Assembly (NCBI GenBank): GCA_010094045.1
Contig: ML986620.1
Coordinates: 232,261-296,260, forward strand
Direction: 5' to 3'
From: Lojkania enalia
Lineage: Eukaryota; Ascomycota; Dothideomycetes; Pleosporales
DNA: 64,000 nucleotides
Below the pieces are notes generated by a model that was given only the letters and a program-made list of their open reading frames with translations, searched no databases and was not told the origin of the DNA. The translations under genes and the position numbers were made by a program. This document shows, piece by piece, positions 24,705-36,255 of this stretch (its first letter is position 1; every line of letters starts with the position of its first letter).

Positions 24705-25626
24705 ATTAGTAGTTAATATACGTCTATTATATAATCTTTTATATATCTATAAAAGTACTTTAACTATTTAATACTAAGTTTATTTATTATCTAGCTATTT
24801 TTATTAACTATAATAGCCTAGTTTTTAGGTATATTATTACTTTCGTACTAGATAGAGAGATAGTAGTAGCTAGTAATAATAATAAAAGGTAGAAGCGCCT
24901 AGCTAATAATATTAATCCTCTAAATTACTAAAATCTATTTATAATTATCTAATTAAATTACTTTTAGTTAATTATATCTCTCTATACTTATAATATCTAG
25001 TTATAATAAGATAATATTTATTTAAAAGCTAGATTTATTAAAGTTATATATATTCTTATCTATAATATTATACTTCTTTTTAATATACTATATAAGCTTA
25101 AACTAGTTTTTAATTACTTTAAAATCTTTATATAAAGTTCTCTAGTAATTATAAGACTAATTTAAATGTATCTTAAGCTTAGGAGTATATTTAATAAAGT
25201 TCCTAAACTAATATATACTAATCTAGCCTATACCATGTTTAGTAAGTAAGCTATTAATTATATTTTATATAGTAGCTAAAGTAGATATAAATTTTTGTAA
25301 ATCTAGGTTAAGTATATATTAAATAATAACCTCCTCTTTAGATTTTATTAGTCTCTTTAAGTTAAGCTTATAATTATTTTATAAGTAGATTCTAGTATAT
25401 TATTAGTATACGGTTATTTAAATTATATTAAATATTAAAATAGCGCGTCTTTTACTATTTATTTAGCCTTTTTTAATAGCTGAAAGGGCTAAGTTTACTT
25501 AATTCTTATTTTAGGCTATATTCTTATTATTTTGTTATTATATTATTATTAAAAGCTTAGGTGTTACGTTTTAGTAATAGAGTAGACTACTTACTTATAT
25601 AGGCCGCTCGCTTATAAGGTATATTA
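24705..25626 (-). mobile_element. pogo/Fot1-like element P8, 5' half only, RIPed
   Basis: The right edge (about 25555-25626) is the reverse complement of the 5' terminus of the family seen at 43524 and 61922 (AAGCTTAGGTGTTACG, then two CGCTCGCTTATA-type subrepeats and a GGTATATTA end). Transposase sequence is readable on the minus strand up to 24705, where Gypsy A begins. About half of the ~1.86-kb element is present; the other half is not on the far side of Gypsy A. Confidence 0.78.
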
Positions 25627-26700
25627 TACTACTAGAGAAATATATAAGACTACTATATAATAAATATACTTATAGAGAAGTAAAGGTACTCTACTAGCTA
25701 TAAATAAAGTATAGCCGCCTTAATAATAATCTAGTAAGGATAAAGGCTGTAAAATTAATAGACTATAAATACGGACCTATATATAAAATAGCATAATACT
25801 TCCTGTTTAAATACTTAAGATAGATAGAATAATAGAAGACCCTAGTAGAAGTTATAGGGGATTAATAAGGAGACTTATCTTTCTTCTTAGGTAGAAGGTT
25901 AGAATAGAAAATAGCTAATAGAGAATATCTGGATAGGCCGCAGAAATCTTAGAAACTAGATATAGAAGTTGTAAATCGAACTATATAATTCGCTCTAACT
26001 AAAGAACAACTGGAATAAGAATATCTCTCTAGGTAATATAAAACTGGATAATAGCGAGCTGGCCGGCTATTATCCTGATAGCTAATACGCGGGAAATTGC
26101 TCTTAATAAGACTAGAATCCAGCACAGATAAGGTAGGTACTAATAATAATAATAGATAATAATGAGAGAGGCTAAAGAGATAGATACTATAATATGTATT
26201 AGACACTACAAAGGCAAGGACCGAGAATAAGACGATAGACCAAAGGTTCCCAGTATTCGCACTACTGTACATATCTTTTGCTAGCTTATCGGGCCTATCG
26301 GCACCCGAGGCGTAAGAACAATCAAATCAAATCAAATCAATCGAAGTTACTTGTTATTAATAGCTAAGATAGCTAGGGAGATATCTGCTTCGTTATATCT
26401 TAATTAGACATTCGTAGGTTGAGCTATTATTATTAGAAGGTAGTGTGTTGCGTAAAGTTAGTGAGGTGGCGGGCTCGCTTGCCACTTACGTTAGTAGCAC
26501 TACTTATTAATTTAGGAAAACTGGAAATCCTACTTCGCTCAGTACGTAGCTATATAGGTCCATTATACAGAAAATCTATACTACTGAATAGAAGGACTTA
26601 AATTATACTCTCGCACATTAATACTTAGAAGAGGTATCTCTTATACTATGGAATTATCTTGTAAGAGCCTGTCGGCTATAATGGGGAACTAGGACTTTTA
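25627..26700. other. RIP-degraded DNA, gradually returning to normal composition
   Basis: No intact gene. The minus-strand open frame at 25949-26272 (107 codons, Tyr/Ser/Leu-rich) is best explained by AT-rich composition. CpA/TpG reappear from about 26280 onward. A five-base simple repeat, (ATCAA)4, lies at about 26320-26343. Confidence 0.5.
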
Positions 26701-26749
26701 TGCAAAAATCACCTTCTAAGACAACGTTAAATAGTTCGCATGTTTTCTA

Positions 26750-27780
26750 TTCGCAAAATCCTTATTGCTAATGTAGAAATTCTGCAATTGGGCCCTTCGA
26801 AGCGAAGCTGCCACCATAGTTTACCTCTGACAGCATACTTGCATCCCTATACCTGAAATTTTTAACGAGGCATACGAATCCGATATAAAAAAACCACCTA
26901 GAGTCAGCTATATCCTAATAGAAAAGCTGGACGGAAATTCCCCGGATTAGAGGCAGCGATTCTTAGGCAGAGAGAGAAGGTCATGCAACTGTTCATTGAT
27001 ATGTTCCTTAACATTGCGAAGCATTCCTTTGAAACAATAGGATCACTTGTCTCCTCGGCGGGAGACGCTTTAGAAGTTTAGTGTCTCGCATATCAATTAT
27101 CATTCCGGGTAGGAAATCGACCGCCCAGCCCCTACTCTTCCTCGCTCGAGGAGTCACAGGCTGTGCTCGAGCCCTACTCCGCAATAATAGCCAGCGGCGA
27201 TATTGATGTGTTTTATCCGGAAGACACCTACCTTGTCCATCGCTTTCTCCTGGATATTGTTAGTGGGCTCTAGGAAAACGTCCCATCAGGCGACCAATTC
27301 TCTCTTCAGCACCTGGAGGATAAGGGTAACCATATTCTAGTTAACAACTCTTTCAATTTCGTAGGAGTTATAGACTGGGAATGGACCCAAATAGTTTCTA
27401 AGGCAGAGGTCTTTTGTTACTTGTACATAATGTGGCCAGTGGCGAAGATTATAATGGCCCAAATAAGCTAGCCGCGAACGAATTGCGACTAGCTGCTATC
27501 TTTTAGGGAATGGTCTGTGGAGATCTTGCCAGCTGTGCCATCGAGGGTAGAAAAGTCTAGAGATTCTTCTTTGCTACAGGCCCTAAGACCTCTTTCTTTA
27601 GATAGGAAGACATTCGCACATCTATTCGCGGGTTTCCAACAGGCCTTCAACTCAAAAGATGAGGAGTGGGAGCAATAGAGGTGTAAGGCTCTCGAGAAGT
27701 GCAAGGATGATAAGTTAGTCCTTTGTTTGTTAGAACTCGAATAGAATAAGGGGGGGAAAAGAACTTTACGCATTGCTTAA
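26750..27780 (+). pseudogene. aminoglycoside phosphotransferase (APH) family protein, degraded
   Basis: Plus-strand translation shows the order of a fungal APH-fold kinase-like protein: 'EAATIVYL' stop 'QHTCIPIPEIFNEA' (26804-26872), 'VSYILIEKLDGN' (about 26900-26935), then in another frame 'REKVMQLFIDMFLNIAKHSF' (26971 onward), 'YLVHRFLLD' (about 27230), and the hallmark 'KGNHILV..FNFVGVIDWEWT' (about 27325-27390) where the HILV and IDWEW motifs line the nucleotide and metal site. The TGA at 26828 is a CGA-type or RIP-type change, further stops occur (for example at 26937 and 27272) and at least one frameshift lies between 26940 and 26971. A C-terminal block 'AGFQQAFNSKDEEWEQ' ends near 27690. 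Members of this fungal family have no known antibiotic substrate. Confidence 0.72.
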
Positions 27781-27932
27781 TCCCTTAGTCTCTCTAGCCG
27801 CGGCACCGTTAAAATTGTTGCCAACTCGACCTGGTTGCTTTTAGATGCATACATTACTACGTTCCTTACACTACTAAATTAACTCACTCAACAATAGATG
27901 AAATGCGCATTTTTAAGCTCTAGATGTATAGT

Positions 27933-28304
27933 TCAGGGAAGCTCTCTATTGCCAGCGGGGTCATAGGGGTGAGTTTGTCTCCATGCACATGAAATTGCAC
28001 AATCCCTTTCTGTAAGAAGGTTCGTCTCTCGTCTTCCTAAAACGTAACAATCTAAATACATGATCCCATCGTCTTGTCTCCTTGCCGCTTGCTTGCCTGC
28101 CTTAAGGCCTAGATCAGAGAAGGGGTGAGGTAGTCTTCCAGCAGTCACTTGCAAAGCCGGGAACCCAAGCTCCATTAATATCTGATTGCGCGGCAGGTCT
28201 CTGCTAGGTTCCAGAAGGCTCGCCTTTGACTGCGTTGGAAGCTGGTCAGAGGAGACTCTGAGGGTAGAAATGATGCTCACAGTCAGCGCAGTAGCGGCCA
28301 CCAC
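27933..28304 (-). CDS. possible small protein, unrecognised
   Basis: 123-codon minus-strand frame with ATG, beginning MVAATALTVSIISTLRVSS, which could be a weak secretion signal, followed by a Pro/Leu/Gly-containing region with three Cys near the C-terminus. No family is recognised and the overlapping plus-strand frame is equally open, so this may be chance. Confidence 0.22.
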   Translation of the reverse strand: MVAATALTVSIISTLRVSSDQLPTQSKASLLEPSRDLPRNQILMELGFPALQVTAGRLPHPFSDLGLKAGKQAARRQDDGIMYLDCYVLGRRETNLLTERDCAISCAWRQTHPYDPAGNRELP

Positions 28305-29079
28305 TCAGAGCCCATTTGCTGCATCTAGAGTGTGCACATTTCTCAGCTATTTTGTTAGAATAATAGAAATATGATAAGCAATAGATGTTGATTTCTCTTT
28401 TGTACTGGATACTTATTATATGTCGAGAGGAGATAATGCGATAAAAGGGAAAGAGCAGTGGCGGGAAGGATAGTCTAATATACTTAACAAAAGGCTTCCA
28501 AGGTTACTACATTGATCGCTTCGCACCATCGATAGCATTCCGTGTGAGACCGTTACACGGTATGGCCGAATAAAAGAACAAAGAAGGTGGTCTAGTTCAA
28601 GGCAACCGTAACTCTTGCGCAGGTGAGGGAGCTGGGCTGGTCATCAAACTGTACAATTCTATATGCCGGTTCGACCGCACAAGATCAATGAAATGTCTCG
28701 AAGCGACGATGTAAGGAGCTTGCATGACTCACAAATAAAGGCAAACCATACTCCCTGCACTAAAGCCCAAAGAGAACAGGCGGAAAGGCAGTATCTGCTC
28801 ACTTGCTCAAACTACAAATTGGCCAATGCAAGAAGGGTCTCACCGATTCGAGAACATGCCACATCTTTTTCGTAGGACTAAGGTATAGCGAACCTTGCGC
28901 CATAGTCTCAACTGTAATGTTTCATGCTTAAGATTTGTTGCTTCTAAACGAAGGGTTGGTGAACGATATAATTACAGAAATGAAGCGGAGATGTTGTATT
29001 ATTTAAATAATCTAAAGAGTGAATAAAAGGGACTCAAACAATTTCGAAAAGACCGACAACTTCTATCAGACTACCTCCT
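28305..29079. other. intergenic, nothing recognised
   Basis: Normal composition. The 70-codon frame at 28663-28875 shows no domain. Contains the 3' flank of the MFS transporter gene. Confidence 0.45.
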
Positions 29080-30787
29080 CTAGGTGGTGTGGAAATTGAG
29101 CTTTCCACTCCTCATCCTCATCCTCTTTCCCCAGACCTGTAGGACAATTACTAGGGCGAAGGCTGCGGCTACAACAGAAGCTTGGATCCCAAAGCTATTT
29201 CGCGGACCCATCGCATTCGCCCACCTAACCTGTACATACGTGATCACGAAACCTCCGCATGTCCTTGAGAAGTTTAACCAGGCTGCTACCTCGCCAGAGG
29301 CCTCAGGGTAAGAATCGAGCACATAGGCGTTCAGTGCCACGGTGCTGATCATGATTCCAAAGACATAGATGCCCCAAACTACCGCCAAAACCATGTAGTG
29401 CCAGGCATTTTGTAGCGAGTAACCGACCAGGACAATACCGACGACCATGAACGGGGTCGCGAGCCAGCAGACCCAGAGGCGGGCTTCAGGTTCAAGAACG
29501 CCCTTATTACGGCGCATCCAGAATGCTGCGTTTAGGTCATGGAGCCAGTGGCCCGTAACTTCGCCGAATACGACTGCAATGATCGGGGTGAAGTAATAAT
29601 AGCCTAAGGAGAGTGAGCAAAGTAAAAGTGAGGCCATCGAAGCAAGGGCTTATACCGATTTGAACAGGACCAAAGTCGTACAGTGGTTGGAGGAAGATAC
29701 TAAGAGTAGCATTGATTGCTGAGGAGGATTAGTATTCCAGCGTCTCAACTCAACTCTCTAAACAGGATACTTACCAACGACCCACGCAAAGATTAGGAGA
29801 TAGTATATGCAGGAGATGAAAACGACTGGCTTGCAGATGGCCAACACCGGGCGTGACATGGCGCCAATGAAGGAGTTCCGTTGATGGCGAGATTGCCATT
29901 GCTCAATGCCAATGAGCCGCTTAATTCGAGACGTGCGTCTGGGTTGTTGGTCTTCTGGTATCCGGCGATCGTAGTACGTTTCCTGAGCTATGAAAATAAT
30001 GGCAATGAGGCAGAGGCCATGTATGAGAGTTGAAAGCCAGAAAGCCCAGTTCCACTCGTACTTGTTGATTATGAAGGCAGCAATCAGAGGGCCAAGATAC
30101 GGTGAGAAAATGATGAAGAAAGACCACACGTTAATCTTTCTTGCATGTTCGTGAACGAAGAACATATCATTGATAAATATCATGCCACTTCCTTGCGCGA
30201 CTGTCGCGAAAAAGCCGTTGATGATGCGCGCAGTCTCATACTGTACGTACGACCCAGGGGCTGCGCACCACGCGATCGACCAGAGCGCCATGACGACAAA
30301 CCAGAACAGGACGGGAAGTCGACCGAAATATGCCATGAAGGCGACGACAAAGATGCCTCCGGCGCCCAGCATGAATAGATTACCAACCATAGAGCTGAGC
30401 ATGCCATCTTGGGTCTGACGAAACTCTATGGACTGTGGAATTAGAGTCACTGCTCCTATGGCGTTGGAGAAATCAGGGAGGAACGCTGTCGCAGAGACCA
30501 CAAGGAGGACTGCATTTTTCTTCCATTGGGGCCAGTTTAGTGGATCGGCTCTGGCATCGCTTGGTTGGGGTATCCTGCAGAAGCGTCAGTGAAATCTTTG
30601 CTGAAAGTTGCGTCGGGCATAGTTTCGGGGCGTACAAAATAATTTTGCCATCCGGGGTTGTCTTGAGATTCCCAGCGTCGCGCCTTGAGGCGTCTAGCGC
30701 ATATCCGCCGGAGTGCTCGTTATCAGCAAGGGGAGATGTATTCTCGACTACCGCTAGCTTTTCCTCGTTGTCCGAAGTGGGAGACAT
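29080..30787 (-). CDS. major facilitator superfamily transporter (DHA1/HOL1-like)
   Basis: Four exons on the minus strand (30636-30787, 29775-30574, 29656-29718, 29080-29603) joined by introns of 61, 56 and 52 bp, all GT-AG and frame-preserving, give 512 residues without a stop. The start at 30787 (MSPTSDNEEK) is chosen because it precedes a hydrophilic tail typical of this group; an upstream in-frame ATG at 30901 is less likely. After the tail comes 'DPLNWPQWKKN', the family signature just before TM1, then the first six hydrophobic segments, a long basic loop (about residues 230-280) and the second six, with 'HWLHDLNA' after TM8. Twelve membrane spans are expected at the plasma membrane. Related HOL1-type proteins move polyamines, histidinol or drugs; the substrate here cannot be inferred. 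Confidence 0.9.
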
Positions 30788-32663
30788 GACCTTGGCCGAC
30801 CTCACGGGGAAGACGAGATTCAATGTTCTGGAAAATAGAGAAGACTCGAGGAAAGTCACACAGATGCAGAGTATGCGCGTGACAGGGGAACCACATGGCA
30901 AAGCGCCGGAAGATAAAGTCTCCTCAGAAATGCATGGCCTGGGTTCTGGATGTCAGATGTTGATGCTCAGGCTTCGACGCGACCACGCCAATGAGATGGC
31001 CAGTGCAACGCACATACAAAAGGTTTGGCGCCACACGACGGATTCTCCGTAGTTTAATGGCTGCCGTCGCATGTTGCCCATAGAATCCCAGCATCCGGTA
31101 TCTGTGCCACTCTCTGGAGCTCCGCATTTGGCAAGCGAGGTCAGGTTCGGCCCAGGATGGACCGGCCCCCGCTGGGGTTCTGAGAAGGGAGGATCGCCAG
31201 TGAACCGGCAGTTGATTGCGGCAAAAGGAGCGTTTGTGAGATAAAGCTGTGCTTCATGCGAGAGTCAGACATAGCGTTATTCCGATTATGCGTGGCAATT
31301 TACAAAATTCAGGAATTAGTATGATGGCGCGCGCCATCGCTTGTTTTGCTTCTCTTTTCTCCTCTTCTCTCCACCATCTGTGGATTTGACTATGGGCTTG
31401 CGGATGTCAGCTCATTTGGAATTACCCCTCTCGTAATTTAAGGCGTGTCTGTTGAGATGCATGATGAATCCTTCAAACCTAAATCTGCAGATAGAGGTGG
31501 CTGTATGGGGTGAGCGGGACGAAAAACATCTGCTGCATTTTACCCCGTCCATCTAGAGCAGTTCGCCCCACGGGAGCGGCCCGTCCGGCAGCGCGACAGA
31601 CTAGAAGGATCGGAAGGATTCAAGAATGGGAGGTTGTGACTGGTTGTGAATAATGGCTCTGCAGTTGACCTGGGCATCGTCTCACATTAGAATGCTGAGG
31701 TGCGCCTAGGGAAGTTAAGTGGTTCGTACCGATTTTCGGTATCCGGTACGTACCAAATTAGCGTACATGAGTTATGTACATATATTACCAATATGACTCG
31801 CCCTTACTATGTTGGGCAGCCTAGTCATCCTCGTTGCAAACCCCCCCAAGCTACCTACCTATGTACTCGGTAAGTTCTCACGATACTTTAGCGCCGCAAA
31901 ACCTCACAACGAGCGCTGCCGATCCCAAAACGGGATGAGGCCTTACGCGTCTTTGCTACTATAATTCTACGCCATCATACGTATCTAGGATGATATTATA
32001 GGCTCTATGCCTGATTTCCTTCACCACAGAGGCGGCAGAAGATGAGGGAGACGGAGACTCTATAGAGCCTCACAGAGATAGTGACAACGATGAGGATACC
32101 TCACAGATTATAGAGCTTGTACTCTCCACGAAATGACTTGGCGATGCTTTGTCATACCTTACTCATGTTACCAGTAGTACGTATCAGTTTTTTTCGTCGT
32201 TCTTGGTACAGCCCCATCCCGCGGTGGCGGGTAGTCGGCAAATGCATCCCGCAAGTTCCACCCGCATTCCTACTATGCTCACTCTCTGCGATCAGATATT
32301 ATCCACTTTTGCTATTATGTGATCTGTCGAATCAAAAGATACTGCTTTTAGGTGGCGAATATCGCCAAAAAATAATGAATCTGATCATCTCAAAGCGATG
32401 CTAGGAGATCTGACGGTCGTTGCGGACTTCGCATAAGCGGGGGAGACGGGAAATTATACTTGATGAGCACTAATGCTGCGCTAGCAACACCTTATTTTTA
32501 CATCACGGAAGCTATCTAGGCGGGTCCTATCCCGAGTGAACCCAACTCACGTTTGCCATGCCATCATAAAGATCCCATAGTCCCACTTTTGGGGCATTCA
32601 GGCTGGTGACGACCGGACAGCCAAACTCCCCACCCATCAAATCCGGACAAGAGCATATGGTCG
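30788..32663. other. long intergenic region, possible degraded coding relic at about 31990-32460
   Basis: The first several hundred bases upstream of 30787 should include the MFS promoter. Around 31990-32460 one plus-strand frame is acidic (AAEDEGDGDSIEPHRDSDND) and continues with few stops (TGA at about 32134, TGA at about 32314, TAA near 32436), which suggests an eroded gene; no family is recognised. A small inverted repeat lies at 31725-31750 (CGTACCG...CGGTACG), overlapping the palindrome GGTACGTACC at 31745-31754. Confidence 0.35.
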
Positions 32664-33895
32664 TCAACGGCTTGAGCTCTCACGCTCTACTTTTACGTTA
32701 ACCGTCTTCCAGATATTCCCATCGTGCAGTTCCGACCGCTCTAAAATCTCCGTTTGGCTTGATCCGTCCCCAAGGATGACGTGCCCACCGTGTGAACTAA
32801 AAGGTCGCGATCGCTTCGACCCCAATGGCTTCAAGCCATAGGACCCGCTGCCATTGATGCCCCTACTACCGGTATCGCGAGTTGTAAATCTTTTCCGCAG
32901 CTTCCGTATCAACGGCTTCAATGTAGCAGCGGAGCCGCCGATTATGACGAGGTATTGCTCAAGGCTAGAGACTATAAGTAAAGATGCGTTGTATCTGTAG
33001 GGATTAGATAGCGCTTACGAATACCATATTACGATGATTGAGGTAGTGTAGGTGTAGTCACTGCTACTTCCTACTGCTTTCAACAGTATTGTTTTAATGA
33101 TCGATGCAACCATTGCACTGATGAAGATTTAGCTTTAGCTTTTGAAACTGATAATGAAGACAAAGGCCACTTACAAGATACCAAGTCCCATGAGAGCAAT
33201 CAATGAGAGTTTTTCTGGCAGCGCCATCTGAAGTTCCCAAATGACAACGGCTGGACAGATGGCGAGAATGAAATCCGTAGTGCAATTGAAAGAGGATTGA
33301 AAATAGCCGTAATACTCCTGGGCTCTCAAATCCCAACAGCTCCCTTCAAGGCTCTTATCCCACAGCAGTTGAATGGGCCGACACTGGCCAAGGATCAAGC
33401 TAAAGCACAGGGTGTTAATGATGAGCTGCAGAACAATAATTCCCCATAGCAGCCAGCGCCGGGCCTTGATGTTGCCGGCGAAGGTCAAAAGCAGCAGAGC
33501 AAGGGAAACGCGTCCGAATGCTGGTGCCATGATCGCGGTAGGCTGGGCGAGGTAGTCATATTTGAGTGCCTTTAATACAGTCGCATCATCGAGCGTGTCT
33601 TGATGGCGGCCAAGTCCATAGTCCACAGCAACCTGCACTGTAGCTGTATTGCCGATTCCAAGTATCTATTAACCTCATCAGCCTAATTCGAGTCACTTCG
33701 CGCATTACTGACTATAGAAATCAACATCGTCCAGTCATCCCATCGCAAACGACGTACGATTCGTGCGCGTACATAGAGTCGCAATGACACTACGATTATA
33801 GATATAGCGGCCAAAGTCCATGTAAGGCGTTTGATAAGGGGACCTGCATCTTGCTGGTCACGAGGAGTCCTCTTCAGCATATCGACGGGCACCAT
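32664..33895 (-). CDS. fungal rhodopsin-domain integral membrane protein (PTH11-like class)
   Basis: Four exons on the minus strand (33713-33895, 33175-33665, 33019-33117, 32664-32964); introns of 47, 57 and 54 bp are all GT-AG and restore one uninterrupted frame of 357 residues. Features of the fungal rhodopsin-type domain: short extracellular N-terminus, TM1 'LAAISIIVVSLRLYVR', the conserved 'RRLRWDDWTM' after TM1, 'LGIGNTATVQVAVDYGLGRH' in the following loop, several further hydrophobic spans, Cys-containing 'GQCRPIQLLWD', and 'IWYSLEQYLVIIGGSAATLKPL' at TM7, matching the usual W..xE..(I)I.xxxP/L.PL end. The C-terminal ~85 residues are basic, Ser/Gly-rich and cytosolic. Members are seven-TM proteins sometimes likened to GPCRs; most lack the CFEM domain, as here. 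Ligand unknown. Confidence 0.88.
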
Positions 33896-34832
33896 GAGGA
33901 TAGGAGTGTGTGTGAAGCAACAATAGGAAGTGAAGTGGGTCTTGCAGATAGAATTGATAGGTTCCTCAACTAAGCCAAAAGCAGGGTGAATATGGCGGGT
34001 CCTACCGAAGAAATATCAAAAACTCGTGTGAGATTTTCAGATAAATTCGGGTCCGGGCTCATGTGGTGCAATTATGTGCAGTGATACTGCAATGCAAAGA
34101 TGCAAAACTTACCTTTGCAGCGGTAACTTTGCACGATACTCAGTGCCGAGTGATGAGCAGTGGTTTCCTGAAGATACATCCTGGCTCTTCCGAGACGTTT
34201 TCTCTCTTCCGTCGCGTCATGGTGCGGGTCGGGGGGGCCGATACGGGCAGGGTGGCTGCAGGATACGATGATGCAGGGGAAAAACAATAATGTGGGAAGA
34301 CGAGGCCGCCGTGAGGAAGGATTCAAGCGACAGGCCATGGGCCATGTGGAATCGCAAGGTTTTCGGAAGGTGATACACCCCCACCCCATGTGCTGATTAC
34401 TAGCCTTTGATCAGGACTTGGGTGGCTGTTGTAATGCCGAGCTCGGCCAACTGTGTTTACAGATGAAGTCCGACGCGGCAAATCTAGTCGCACTAGGCTC
34501 GATTGTGCAAGGGAGATTACACGACAGAGACAAGACGTGAGGTCCGGAAAAGCTGGCACATAATTCATCAGTAGAGTACATGGGAGAGCAAGCGAAATAC
34601 TGAAAGGCCAAAGTTTATCTTTCAGGAACGATCTTGGCGTGGGAATAGCCGATCTGTCACGATTCGAATTAGAGTAGTACATCCCACGCAGCGCCGCAAT
34701 TATCACCCTCCACAGAGCTAGATATAACCCATCTCTCTGCAATGACATGTGCACATACCCTATACGCATAGGTGGATACCCTTCGCTCTAGAACACCTTT
34801 TCAAGCAGCGTTTACTTCTCCATCTGCCCATC
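33896..34832. promoter_or_regulatory. divergent intergenic region between the membrane protein and the O-methyltransferase
   Basis: 937 bases separate the two divergently transcribed starts (33895 minus, 34833 plus), so both promoters lie here. Overlapping short frames on both strands look like chance. No specific factor site can be asserted. Confidence 0.5.
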
Positions 34833-36255
34833 ATGTCCTCGGAGGCTATCTCCATTATCGATCAGCTCTCTGCGCTCTCCAAACAACCAACCTTCGGGTC
34901 TGACACGGCTACTCAAGAACATGCCTTGTATCTCACCCAACTGCTTTCCAACAAACTTCGCAAGCCTGTGGATGCGGCGATTGAATTATCTTTCTACGTA
35001 CGTCTCACACTTCGCTTCAGCTTGCACCTGTCTGACTCGCGCTGCGCAAGCCCACTTTCGCTCTTGCCGCTCGCCTGGCCGTCGACTTAAAGCTGTTTAA
35101 CCTCATCACAGCTAGCCCCATGCCTATGTCGGCTGCGGGGTTGGCTGCAGCGTCTGGTGGGCCCATTAAGTTGATAGGTGCAATTCCTCACACAGCCCGA
35201 AAATCATTTCGATCTGACATGTACAGTACGATTGCTACGCCCCCTTGCCGCTTTGGGCTTCGTCCAAGAGGTTGCCGAGAACACATGGACGTCGACACCG
35301 ATCACAGAAGCCATGAGCATTCCGGCCATTCAAGCCGGTCATAAACATCAGTCAGTGCGGCCGTCTCTCGACAAGATAGATTACACAAGCGAAAATATCC
35401 AAGTGAATTCTCTCTAACTTGTATTGCATAGATGGGACCAAGGCAACAATGTAATGGCCAAAATGCCCATGTATTTCAGAGAGAAGGGCTTTCACCAACC
35501 CGAAGATGCCACCAATGGTCCATTCCAGTACGCCTTTGGAACAGATAAAGATCCCTTTTCATACTGGTATGAGATACCCGAAGCTCTTGATGTCTTCAAC
35601 ACCTTCATGACCGGGAATCGGGGGTCACGGCCGAGCTGGGTTGAATGGTGGCCGGTTGAGAAAGAGATCTTTGAAAGCATGGACGACGATGAGAATGAGG
35701 TATTGTTGGTAGATGTAGGGGGTGGGCGTGGACATGATGTGCATGCCTTCAAGAATAAGTTTCCAGATAGAAAGGGGAGGCTCGTGGTGGAGGACCTACC
35801 AGCCGTGATTGACGACATCAAGGACTTGGATGAACGGATCGAGAGAGTGAAATACGACTTTCTCACACCGCAGCCAATCAAAGGTGAGCGTATCATTGTT
35901 TTGCGTCCGAGGACACTGCAAGGCTAATATGGCTTGACTAGGGGCAAGAATGTACTACTTCCACTTCATTATGCATGACTGGTCCGATGATGGCTGCACC
36001 AAAATTCTCTCACAGATTGTCCCAGCAATGAAGAAAGGCTATTCCAAGCTCCTACTGAGCGAATTCATTCTTCCAAACCAAAAATGTACCCTGTTTAAAG
36101 CAGGATTCGATATTGAGATGATGGCTATGCATTGTGGACAAGAAAGGACACAGAACCAATGGACTACCTTACTAGAGAGAGTGGGATTGAAGGTGATCAA
36201 ATTCTGGATACCTGAGAGCGGAGGAGAAGGGATTATAGAAGCAGAACTGATGTAG
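34833..36255 (+). CDS. SAM-dependent O-methyltransferase (secondary-metabolism type)
   Basis: Five exons (34833-34997, 35051-35177, 35227-35350, 35432-35883, 35942-36255) with introns of 53, 49, 81 and 58 bp, all GT-AG and frame-preserving, encode 393 residues. N-terminal dimerisation/winged-helix part: 'PTFALAARLAVDLKLFNLI' and 'VRLLRPLAALGFVQEVAENTW'. The SAM-binding motif I is 'LLVDVGGGRGHDV' (residues about 230-242), the acidic 'VVEDLP' follows, and the catalytic block 'FIMHDWSDDGCTKIL' supplies the expected general-base His (residue 301). Closest class is fungal polyketide/alkaloid O-methyltransferases (Pfam Methyltransf_2), which transfer a methyl group to a phenolic hydroxyl in the cytosol. 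No polyketide or peptide synthase is visible nearby, so the substrate is unknown. The ATG at 34833 is preferred to an in-frame upstream one at 34749. Confidence 0.9.

Noticed and set aside
25949..26272. 107-codon minus-strand frame, Tyr/Ser/Leu-rich
   Set aside because: Composition is what AT-rich RIPed DNA gives when stops happen to be absent; no motif or start context.
29080..29637. Separate 185-residue gene starting MASLLLCSLSL
   Set aside because: The apparent start lies inside intron 3 (29604-29655) of the MFS gene; splicing joins QIG to YYYFTP, the expected family sequence.
34072..34769. Overlapping minus-strand frames of 105 and 148 codons in the divergent promoter region
   Set aside because: Several frames on both strands are open at once and none shows a domain, so they are likely chance.
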